Assembly (NCBI GenBank): GCA_902790885.1
Contig: CADATR010000085.1
Location: forward strand, 3,406 to 10,859
Length of the DNA: 7,454 bases
Source of the DNA: an uncultured Eubacteriales bacterium
GTDB lineage: Bacteria; Bacillota_A; Clostridia; Peptostreptococcales; Anaerovoracaceae
Reading direction: 5' to 3'
The position numbers were made by a program, and so were the translations under genes. A model generated the notes under the pieces. It saw only the letters and a program-made list of their open reading frames with translations. It was not told the DNA's origin and made no database searches. Numbering within the stretch: position 1 is the first letter of the stretch; each line of letters opens with the position of its first letter. Below are positions 1 to 6,365 of this stretch, in pieces.

Positions 1-1158
1 TCCGACGGACTCGTGCTGAGCCTTGATGACCTTGCCTACGCGGCGACTCTCGGCGAGACTGCAAAGTTCCCGAGGGACTCGATCGCTTTCAAATGGCGCG
101 ATCAGCAGGCTGAGACAGTGCTCCGCGAGATAGAGTGGAGCCCGTCACGCACGGGGCTGCTGAATCCGGTGGCCATATTTGATCCTGTAGAGCTTGAGGG
201 TACAACAGTGTCGCGGGCTTCGGTCCACAACATCAATATTATGGAAGACCTTGAGCTCGGAATAGGTGATACCATTCAGGTCTACAAGGCCAACATGATA
301 ATCCCTCAGCTTGCCGGCAATCTCACCAGAAGCGGCAATATAGAGATACCAGACGTGTGCCCGGTATGCGGGGGACCGACTCGCATAAAGGATGATGACG
401 GCACCAGGACTCTCAACTGCACCAACCCTGACTGCCTGGCAAAGCATGTAAAGAAATTCTCGCACTTCGTCTCGAGGGACGCTCTGAATATAGAGGGACT
501 GTCCGAGTCGGGACTTCTGAAGCTGATTGGGATAGGAGCGCTGAAAAGTTTTGCCGATCTCTTCAGGCTCGATGAGCATAAAAGTGATATTATTGGTATG
601 GAAGGTTTCGGCGCAAAGTCGTATGATAACCTTATCGAATCTGCTGCGAGGGCATCGCACACCACTCCGGCGAGACTGCTTTACGGACTCGGAGTGCCGG
701 GCATAGGTGTAGCGACATCGGGTCTCATAGCGCGCTCCTGCCGCAACCGCTGGAGCGAGATCATGGCTCTCGATGAAGAAGCTCTCACTGACATAGACGG
801 AGTCGGCTCCGTGATGGCTCATGATTACGTAAGCTTCTTCTCGGATGAGGATAACAAAGCCGCTGTGGACGAGCTGCTTGGCATGCTGACTCTCGATGAG
901 TCCTATGAAGCAGCCGGCACGACCCTTGAGGGCAAGACCTTCGTTATAACCGGAAGCCTTGAGCATTATACTAACAGAAAAGCTCTTAAGGCCGACATCG
1001 AGTCAGAGGGCGGCAAGGTCGCCGGATCAGTATCCGCAAAAACGGATTACCTGATAACGAACGATCCGAATTCGGGCTCTTCAAAAAACAGGACTGCCCG
1101 TGAGCTCGGAGTGGCGATCATAACCGAAGAGCAAATCATGGAGATGCTCGGGAAATAG
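1..1158 (+). CDS. ligA: NAD+-dependent DNA ligase LigA, 3' part (start lies upstream of the window)
   Basis: LigA seals nicks in duplex DNA during replication and repair, using NAD+ as the adenylate donor. The frame is open from base 1, so the GTG at 13 is an internal valine codon, not a start; 385 codons are visible. The fragment begins in nucleotidyltransferase motif IV (DGLVLS, codons 2-7) and continues through motif V (AFKW, Lys at codon 31). Next come the OB fold, with LNPVAIFDPVELEGTTVSRA typical of LigA, and a four-Cys zinc finger (codons 120, 123, 140, 145). Helix-hairpin-helix repeats follow (about 155-300, including GLGVPGIG and DIDGVGS). A C-terminal BRCT domain (about 306-385, GKTFVITGSL) completes it. 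The usual order and C-terminus are intact. The motif IV position that is normally Lys is Ser here. The adenylation lysine and domain Ia are outside the window. mgtE follows after 38 bp. Confidence 0.96.
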   Translation, partial: SDGLVLSLDDLAYAATLGETAKFPRDSIAFKWRDQQAETVLREIEWSPSRTGLLNPVAIFDPVELEGTTVSRASVHNINIMEDLELGIGDTIQVYKANMIIPQLAGNLTRSGNIEIPDVCPVCGGPTRIKDDDGTRTLNCTNPDCLAKHVKKFSHFVSRDALNIEGLSESGLLKLIGIGALKSFADLFRLDEHKSDIIGMEGFGAKSYDNLIESAARASHTTPARLLYGLGVPGIGVATSGLIARSCRNRWSEIMALDEEALTDIDGVGSVMAHDYVSFFSDEDNKAAVDELLGMLTLDESYEAAGTTLEGKTFVITGSLEHYTNRKALKADIESEGGKVAGSVSAKTDYLITNDPNSGSSKNRTARELGVAIITEEQIMEMLGK

Positions 1159-1180
1159 CAGACGAAAAAACTATGCGGAG

Positions 1181-1188
1181 AAAGGAGG
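1181..1188 (+). promoter_or_regulatory. Ribosome binding site of mgtE (decides the start)
   Basis: AAAGGAGG is a near-perfect Shine-Dalgarno sequence 8 nt upstream of the ATG at 1197. The upstream in-frame ATG at 1173 has no such site, and its extra eight codons would be translated through this Shine-Dalgarno sequence. The 1197 start is therefore preferred. Confidence 0.85.
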
Positions 1189-1196
1189 ACGGACCA

Positions 1197-2594
1197 ATGG
1201 AGAGTGTAAACATGGTTCCTGACATGGATCAGGCATATGAGGAATCCTATTTCAAGATAATCGAACTCCTCGAGACAAAAAAATACTTTCATGCCCGTGA
1301 CGAACTCCTGAAACATAACGAAGTCGAAATAGCGGAGATGCTGGTGGATATCCGGAGAGAATTCGACCTTAAGACAATGGTCGTTCTCTTTAGGGCGCTT
1401 CCGAAAGACATAAGCGTCGATGTGTTCGCCGAGCTGAGCATAGACGACCAGATCGACATCATCAACATCATAACCGATCCCGAGATAAGATACATTCTCG
1501 ACGAGCTCGACTTCGACGATATGATCGACGTACTTGAAGAACTGCCGTCGAATATCGTTGACAAGATCCTGGACAAGACTCCGAAGAGCGAGCGGCGCCT
1601 CATCAATACATTCCTGAAGTATAAGGAAGACAGCGCCGGCGCCCTGATGACGCCGGAGTATATCAACCTCAGGAAGGATGATACCGTAAGGGAGGCGCTC
1701 GATCACATCAAGGACGTAGGCCTCGACTCAGAGACGATATATACCTGCTACGTTGTAGACAGCGGGCGCAAGCTGATCGGAGTAGTCTCTCTCAAGTCCC
1801 TGGTTATTTCGCCGGATACGATGAAAGTCTCCGACCTCATGCATGACGACCCGGTAGTCGCTCATGTGGATGACGACCAGGAGGAGGTATCCGACCTGTT
1901 CACAAGATACGGATATCTGGCCATTCCGGTAGTGGATAATGAATTCAGACTTGTCGGTATCGTTACCGTAGACGACATCCTCGAAGTAATCGAAGAAGAG
2001 ACCACCGAGGATATCGAGCGTATGGGCGGTGTCATCGACACTTCGGACCGTGAGTATCTCGACCGTTCCGTATGGCAGCACGTAAAGGCGAGGCTGCCGT
2101 GGCTGTTTCTGCTCATGTGCTCGTACTTTGTTACCGGCGGCATACTGGCGAGATTCGAAGATGCCATGTCGGCTGTCATAGCTCTGGTCATATACATGCC
2201 TATGCTGATGGGTACCGGCGGAAACTCAGGCTCTCAGTCGTCTACGCTGGTCATCCGCGGTATGGCGACAGGCGAGCTCGAGCTCGGCGACTTCGTAAAG
2301 GTAATGTGGAAGGAGATCAGAGTCGGAGCCATAGTCGGCATCTGCCTGAGCATCCTGAACTACTTCAGGATAGTCTATCTCGATCACAACGAGCCTATGG
2401 TAGCTATCACGGTCTGTGTTTCGATGATACTCATAGTCATCATCGCGAAGCTGATCGGCTCTATGCTGCCTATGGTGGCCAAGCGCATCGGCATCGACCC
2501 TGCACTTATGGCTGGCCCTATGATGGCATCCATCACTGATATGATCTCGCTCTGCACATATTTCATTATGGCGGGACTCTTCCTGCATATCTGA
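1197..2594 (+). CDS. mgtE: Magnesium channel/transporter MgtE
   Basis: MgtE is a homodimeric inner-membrane Mg2+ channel gated by cytoplasmic Mg2+ binding. From the ATG at 1197 it is 465 aa, close to the roughly 450 aa of the Thermus protein. The acidic helical MgtE_N domain spans about 18-145. Two CBS domains follow (about 146-208, starting with SAGALMTPEYINL, and 213-270). The acidic linker IEEETTEDIERMGG (about 265-278) matches the Mg2+-sensing plug-helix region. The C-terminal part (about 298-465) has about five membrane segments. It contains the signature GTGGNSGSQSSTLVIRG (339-355) and GIDPALMAGP, followed by an Asp at 448 that matches the conserved pore Asp (Asp432 in Thermus). It lies 38 bp after ligA and may be cotranscribed with it. 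That gap is too short for an M-box Mg2+ riboswitch. A strong terminator follows it. Confidence 0.96.
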   Translation: MESVNMVPDMDQAYEESYFKIIELLETKKYFHARDELLKHNEVEIAEMLVDIRREFDLKTMVVLFRALPKDISVDVFAELSIDDQIDIINIITDPEIRYILDELDFDDMIDVLEELPSNIVDKILDKTPKSERRLINTFLKYKEDSAGALMTPEYINLRKDDTVREALDHIKDVGLDSETIYTCYVVDSGRKLIGVVSLKSLVISPDTMKVSDLMHDDPVVAHVDDDQEEVSDLFTRYGYLAIPVVDNEFRLVGIVTVDDILEVIEEETTEDIERMGGVIDTSDREYLDRSVWQHVKARLPWLFLLMCSYFVTGGILARFEDAMSAVIALVIYMPMLMGTGGNSGSQSSTLVIRGMATGELELGDFVKVMWKEIRVGAIVGICLSILNYFRIVYLDHNEPMVAITVCVSMILIVIIAKLIGSMLPMVAKRIGIDPALMAGPMMASITDMISLCTYFIMAGLFLHI

Positions 2595-2615
2595 CCGCAG
2601 ATATGTATGTATATA

Positions 2616-2630
2616 GAACAAAATATGTTC
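2616..2630. repeat. Short inverted repeat, possible operator
   Basis: GAACA and TGTTC form a perfect 5-bp inverted repeat around the 5-nt centre AAATA. It ends two bases before the -35 box of the promoter candidate at 2633-2662. That is a usual place for a regulator to bind. The arms are short and the region is AT-rich, so chance is possible. The regulator is unknown. Confidence 0.3.
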
Positions 2631-2632
2631 AA

Positions 2633-2662
2633 TTGATAGGAATAAGCTGTTGCCTGTATAAT
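2633..2662 (+). promoter_or_regulatory. Sigma-70/SigA-type promoter for the methyltransferase operon
   Basis: A -35 box TTGATA (2633-2638) and a perfect -10 box TATAAT (2657-2662) are separated by 18 bp. Transcription would start around 2668-2670, roughly 30 nt before the ATG of the DUF2284 gene. The -10 box lies in the loop of the terminator hairpin of the preceding unit. The start point falls in the 3' arm, so the new transcript would not contain a complete hairpin. Confidence 0.65.
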
Positions 2663-2680
2663 ATAGGCAGCAGTTTTTTT
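2647..2680 (+). terminator. Rho-independent terminator after mgtE
   Basis: CTGTTGCCT (2647-2655) pairs with AGGCAGCAG (2665-2673) in a 9-bp stem with one G-U pair. The 9-nt loop is GTATAATAT, and seven T residues follow directly (2674-2680). It separates the ligA-mgtE unit from the downstream methyltransferase operon. The loop doubles as a -10 promoter box. Confidence 0.88.
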
Positions 2681-2698
2681 AACTGGGGGATGGAATAA

Positions 2699-3259
2699 AT
2701 GATAAGGAAAGAAGGACAGATCCCGGTGCTTGACGAGCTTGTAATGCTTGCGAAAGAAACGGGCTTTACGCATGCGGCGCCGCTGGCGATGGATGCTCTG
2801 GAATTCAGGGAAGAGGTGCGCAGCATGTGCTCTGCAGACAGCTGCAAAAGCTATGGAAGGAGTTGGAGCTGCCCTCCGGCTGTCGGAAGCATAGAAAGAG
2901 CAAAGGAGCGTGCCGGAGCTTATCACCGCGGGGTGATCGTTCAGACGGCGGGGGATCTCGCCGACAGCTTTGATATGGACGGGACAGCGGAGCTGATGGA
3001 GAGGCACAAAAGGAGCTTTGATACACTGGTGAGGCAGATAAAGACCTTTTATCCGGATTGTCTCCCTATGGGTGCAGGCACCTGCAGGCTGTGCCGCTCG
3101 TGCACATATCCGGACAGGCCGTGCAGACATCCTGACAGGATGGTCGCTTCTATGGAGGCATACGGCCTTCTGGTAAGCGATGTCGCTATAAGGTCGGGGC
3201 TGAAATACAATTATGGTAAGAACACGATGTGCTTCACATCGTGTGTGCTTATAGATTGA
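2699..3259 (+). CDS. DUF2284 family Cys-rich putative metal-binding protein
   Basis: This soluble 186-aa protein has the Cys pattern of the DUF2284 (predicted metal-binding) family. The first set is Cys44, Cys49 and Cys58, the last in SWSCPP. The second set is Cys129-x2-Cys132-x2-Cys135-x6-Cys142 in the family-typical stretch AGTCRLCRSCTYPDRPCRHP without its first residues, and Cys121, Cys178 and Cys182 make ten in all. The spacing would suit an Fe-S cluster or another metal; this is inference, and the family's biochemical role is not established to my knowledge. The ATG at 2699 lies 8 nt after GGGGGA (2685-2690). It is the first gene of a three-gene unit, with the corrinoid methyltransferase fusion 14 bp downstream. 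This suggests, without proving, a redox or reductive-activation role for the corrinoid protein. No signal peptide or membrane segment is seen. Confidence 0.8.
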   Translation: MIRKEGQIPVLDELVMLAKETGFTHAAPLAMDALEFREEVRSMCSADSCKSYGRSWSCPPAVGSIERAKERAGAYHRGVIVQTAGDLADSFDMDGTAELMERHKRSFDTLVRQIKTFYPDCLPMGAGTCRLCRSCTYPDRPCRHPDRMVASMEAYGLLVSDVAIRSGLKYNYGKNTMCFTSCVLID

Positions 3260-3262
3260 AAA

Positions 3263-3268
3263 GGGGGG
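3263..3268 (+). promoter_or_regulatory. Ribosome binding site deciding the start of the methyltransferase fusion
   Basis: A G6 run inside AAAAGGGGGG lies 5 nt before the ATG at 3274. The frame also contains an ATG at 3229, but that start would overlap the DUF2284 gene by 31 bp and add 15 residues of no recognisable family sequence. The 3274 start gives the expected N-terminus (MTAKEIFLELLK). Confidence 0.75.
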
Positions 3269-3273
3269 ACTGT

Positions 3274-5034
3274 ATGACAGCAAAAGAGATTTTTTTGGAA
3301 TTACTGAAGCCTGACGGAAGGCCTGAACGCCAGCTCGTTCAGTATGAGGCTCTTCAGATGGTGCTGGGCGACCCAATCGGCAAATATCTGCACGAGGGGA
3401 GGATGCCGGGCGCGACTGTCACGGACCGCTGGGGGACAGTGATAGAATGGCCGGCAGATGCACCGGGCTCGATGCCGCATGTGACCGAAGAAAACAAGGT
3501 AATAAAGGACATCACAAGGTGGCGCGACTACGTGCACGCTCCTGATTTTATACCGTACAGCAGCGATCCTGAGGCGTGGGAGAGATGCAGGGCGAGAGCG
3601 AGAGAGCGCGCCGGCGATGAGAGGCTCGTTGCAGGATTCATGGGCACGGGTATCTTTGAGCAGTGCCATTTTCTGATGCCGTTCCAGGAGGTGCTGACGA
3701 ACCTGTACGATCATCCTGATGAGATGCACGAGCTCATCGAGTATATCACTGAATACAGGATCTCTTACGTGAAGCACCTTATAGAGAACCTGAAGCCTGA
3801 TGTGATCTTTTCGCACGACGACTGGGGCACAAAGGACGCGCTCTTCATGAAGCCTGATATGTGGCGCGAGTTCTACAAGGAGCCGTACCGCAGGTTTTAC
3901 GGATACATAAGAGAGCAGGGCGTCATAGCGATCCATCACGCGGACTCCTATCTTGCGCCGATCGTTGAAGACATGGCGGAGATAGGCATACAGGTGTGGC
4001 AGGGAGTGCTGCCTGAGAACGACATACCGGCTCTGCAGCGGAGACTGAACGGCCGCATGGTGCTGATGGGCGGCATAGGCGCAGCGATCGACAGGGCGGA
4101 CGCGGGCGAAGAGGAAGTCCGTAAGTACGTGCATGACGCTCTGCATGAGTACTGCCCGGGAGGCCACTTCATACCATCCATAACATACGGCCTTGCCGGC
4201 ACGGTCTATAAGCACGTGGATCCATGGATCGATGATGAGATAAGAAAATACAACGAGGGAGTGCATCTTCCGAGATTCAATGAAATTTCAGCTGTCAGAA
4301 GAAGCCCGGTAATACTCAGCGGAGCATCTGCCGGAGAAAGCCGGGCAAATGCGGCCGCGAAGACGCGATCAGAGTCAGGACCGGCAAAAGGCTATTCGGT
4401 ATTTGACGATATTTCTGAGGCTCTGCAGGAGGGTTCTGTAAGTGAGACCCTCGATGCCGTCAGGACTGCTCTTGATCAGGGCGAAAGCGCTCAGGCGATT
4501 CTCACTGACGGTCTGGTGCGCGGAATGAACGAGCTCGGTGAGGACTTCTCGCTCGGCGAGGTCTTCGTTCCTGAGATGCTGAGAGCAGCAAACTGCATGT
4601 CGGCGGCTACTGAAATACTGAAGCCTCTGCTTGCAGGGGGAGCCTCGGGCGGCCCGGCAGGAAAGATCTGCCTTGGTACTGTAAGGGGCGACCTGCACGA
4701 CATAGGCAAGAACCTCGTTAAGATAATGATGGAAGGCAGCGGGCTTGAGGTCATAGATCTCGGCTGCGACGTGGGAGCTGAGGACTTTGTGCAGGCTGCC
4801 GTGGACAGCGGATGCGACATAATCGCGTGCTCGACTCTTCTTACGACAAGTATGGGAGAGATCGCGCGCGTTGTAAAGGAAGCGGAAGAACGCGGCATAA
4901 GGGACAAGGTGAAGATACTTATCGGCGGCGCTCCTGTTACGCAGGAATACTGCGAACAGGTCGGCGCTGACATGTACACGCCGGACGCGGCTGCCGCCGC
5001 GCGCGCCGCCGTACAGATGCTGTCATCCAGATAA
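3274..5034 (+). CDS. Fusion of UROD-like (MtaA/CmuA-type) methyltransferase and corrinoid-binding protein
   Basis: This is a 586-aa soluble protein. Residues 1 to about 340 are a uroporphyrinogen-decarboxylase-like TIM barrel of the corrinoid methyltransferase type, with HDDWGTKDALFMKP (181-194), IHHADSY (220-226), EIGIQVWQG (236-244) and CPGGHFIPS (294-302). A Ser/Ala/Gly-rich linker spans about 341-372. Residues 373-455 form the helical cap of a methyltransferase cobalamin protein (LGEVFVPEMLRAANCM). Residues about 464-586 form the B12-binding Rossmann fold, with D473-L-H475-D-I-G478 (His475 as lower axial ligand), S520-x-L522 and GG551-552. Family knowledge says the barrel moves a methyl group between a small substrate and the bound cobalamin. 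The fused order recalls chloromethane methyltransferase CmuA; in most systems the two parts are separate proteins. The His-x-Cys zinc motif of MtaA/MtbA is not seen at 221-224, so the substrate is unknown. The homocysteine methyltransferase gene follows after 16 bp. Confidence 0.88.
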   Translation: MTAKEIFLELLKPDGRPERQLVQYEALQMVLGDPIGKYLHEGRMPGATVTDRWGTVIEWPADAPGSMPHVTEENKVIKDITRWRDYVHAPDFIPYSSDPEAWERCRARARERAGDERLVAGFMGTGIFEQCHFLMPFQEVLTNLYDHPDEMHELIEYITEYRISYVKHLIENLKPDVIFSHDDWGTKDALFMKPDMWREFYKEPYRRFYGYIREQGVIAIHHADSYLAPIVEDMAEIGIQVWQGVLPENDIPALQRRLNGRMVLMGGIGAAIDRADAGEEEVRKYVHDALHEYCPGGHFIPSITYGLAGTVYKHVDPWIDDEIRKYNEGVHLPRFNEISAVRRSPVILSGASAGESRANAAAKTRSESGPAKGYSVFDDISEALQEGSVSETLDAVRTALDQGESAQAILTDGLVRGMNELGEDFSLGEVFVPEMLRAANCMSAATEILKPLLAGGASGGPAGKICLGTVRGDLHDIGKNLVKIMMEGSGLEVIDLGCDVGAEDFVQAAVDSGCDIIACSTLLTTSMGEIARVVKEAEERGIRDKVKILIGGAPVTQEYCEQVGADMYTPDAAAAARAAVQMLSSR

Positions 5035-5050
5035 GAGAAAGGGGTAAGAT

Positions 5051-6268
5051 ATGGAACTGTACTTTCCGCTCATACTCGACGGGGCCAATGGGACAGAACT
5101 TCAGAAGAGGGGTTATGACGGCAGCAAGTGCACCGAGGCATGGGTGCTGGAGCACCCGGAGGTGATGAAAAAGCTGCAGGAAGAATATGTGGAAGCCGGC
5201 AGCGATATAGTTTACGCGCCTACTTTCGGGGCCAACCGTGTGAAGCTCGAGGAAAACGGCTATTTCAACATGGTGCCTGAATTCACGCAGAAGCTGGTCG
5301 CGATCTCAAAGGAAGCCGCGGCAGGCAAGGCCTTTGTCGCCGGCGACATAGCCACAAGCGGCAAGTTTATCGCGCCGCTCGGCGATGTAAGCTTTGCCGA
5401 CCTTTACGACATGTACCGCGAGCAGGCAGAAGCGATGGAAGAAGCCGGGGTCGACCTTTACGCGATAGAGACCATCATGACTGTGCCTGACGCCAGAGCG
5501 GCGCTGCTTGCCGTAAAGGACGTAAGCGACAAGCCTGTCATAGTGTCGTTCACCTGCGATGAGAACGGACGCACACTTACCGGATCGGACGTGAGAGCTG
5601 CTCTTGTCATAATGCAGGGCATGGGCATAGATGTATTCGGCCTCAACTGCAGCACGGGCCCGAAAGAGATGCTTGAGCAGGCTAAACGCCTTCGCAGCCT
5701 TGCCGAGGTGCCTCTTGCCATAAAGCCTAATGCAGGACTGCCGAAGACAATAAACGGCGAGACGGTCTACGACTGCCCGCCTGACGAGTTCGTCAGCCTG
5801 ACAAAGGAGTTTACAGAGCTCGGAGCCGGTCTTTTCGGAGGCTGCTGCGGCACGGGTCCGGAGCACATAGCAAAGATCGCTCCTCAGCTTGAGGACTTTG
5901 AATTCAGAAAGCCTGAGCCTCAGTACAGGGACAAGGTGGTATGCGCTACAGAGAAGGACGTATTCATACTCGAGCCGGGCATCAAAGCCGGAGAAGTCAT
6001 AGAGTGCGGTCCGGATCTTGAGGAGCAGATAAGAAAAGCAAATAAAAGCGGCTCACAGATCATCACCATAAGGATAAGCTGCGAGCCGGATATAGATGAA
6101 TTTGAAGCTGCCCAGTACGCGATACGCAAACCTCTCTGCATCGTCTGCGATGATGCGAAGCTTCTTGATGAAGCGCTGATGCTTTATCAGGGCAGGGCGA
6201 TGTATGCAGGGAGCCTCTCAGATGAAGAGCTTGCTCCGCTGGTACGCAGGTACGGACTTATTATATAA
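5051..6268 (+). CDS. Homocysteine S-methyltransferase family protein (MetH N-terminal domain-like)
   Basis: Residues 1 to about 283 form an S-methyl_trans barrel like the N-terminal module of cobalamin-dependent methionine synthase. It starts with ILDGANGTELQKRG and carries APTFGANRVKL (56-66). The three zinc-binding cysteines are Cys200 in GLNCSTG and Cys265-Cys266 in GGCCGT. In this family the zinc activates the homocysteine thiol, which takes a methyl group from methylcobalamin or another donor. Residues about 284-405 are an extra C-terminal part. It ends in DEALMLYQGRAMY and VRRYGLII, which by eye recall the end of a pterin-binding barrel, but no full folate or cobalamin domain is present. 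AGAAAGGGG (5036-5044) precedes the ATG by 6 nt. The gene follows the corrinoid fusion by 16 bp, so its methyl donor is probably that protein (inference). A different thiol acceptor is possible. Confidence 0.88.
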   Translation: MELYFPLILDGANGTELQKRGYDGSKCTEAWVLEHPEVMKKLQEEYVEAGSDIVYAPTFGANRVKLEENGYFNMVPEFTQKLVAISKEAAAGKAFVAGDIATSGKFIAPLGDVSFADLYDMYREQAEAMEEAGVDLYAIETIMTVPDARAALLAVKDVSDKPVIVSFTCDENGRTLTGSDVRAALVIMQGMGIDVFGLNCSTGPKEMLEQAKRLRSLAEVPLAIKPNAGLPKTINGETVYDCPPDEFVSLTKEFTELGAGLFGGCCGTGPEHIAKIAPQLEDFEFRKPEPQYRDKVVCATEKDVFILEPGIKAGEVIECGPDLEEQIRKANKSGSQIITIRISCEPDIDEFEAAQYAIRKPLCIVCDDAKLLDEALMLYQGRAMYAGSLSDEELAPLVRRYGLII

Positions 6269-6365
6269 CAGACGCCGGATGTCCCCGCTCCTGGTTAAAG
6301 CCCCGCGTTGAAATCTCTGCAGGCCTGATAGTATGCTTCAAATTCCCGGATGATAATAAAAACTA
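6269..6365. other. Intergenic spacer before cbiK
   Basis: This 97-bp spacer has no hairpin followed by a T tract, so no terminator for the upstream operon is visible. A weak promoter candidate at 6308-6334 is described separately. Otherwise nothing recognisable was found. Confidence 0.5.
6308..6334 (+). promoter_or_regulatory. Weak promoter candidate for cbiK
   Basis: TTGAAA (6308-6313) is followed 15 bp later by TAGTAT (6329-6334), which is preceded by TGA to make an extended -10. The spacer is short and the -10 matches only four of six consensus bases. cbiK could instead be read through from the upstream operon. Confidence 0.3.

Noticed and set aside
1159..1196. Possible Mg2+ (M-box) riboswitch before mgtE
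   Set aside because: Only 38 bp separate ligA and mgtE. This is far too short for an M-box, and no conserved elements are visible.
2072..2539. Second + strand frame inside mgtE (155 codons)
   Set aside because: It is a frame-shifted, Arg- and His-rich reading of the MgtE membrane domain. The overlapping real frame carries the family signature motifs.
2384..3376. Long open frame on the - strand (330 codons)
   Set aside because: It runs antisense across the end of mgtE, the terminator/promoter region and the DUF2284 gene. Its translation is rich in Arg, His and Ala with no family motifs, as expected of a shadow of real genes.
3301..4266. Long open frame on the - strand (321 codons)
   Set aside because: It lies entirely antisense to the well-supported UROD-like domain, and its translation shows no recognisable domain.
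6275..6352. Direct repeat CCGGATG (6275-6281 and 6346-6352) in the cbiK upstream spacer
   Set aside because: Two 7-bp copies in a 97-bp spacer are easily chance. There is no symmetry or known site.
6269..6365. Possible second cobalamin riboswitch before cbiK
   Set aside because: No B12 box or GGGAAGGC-like core is present, and the spacer is too short for the aptamer.
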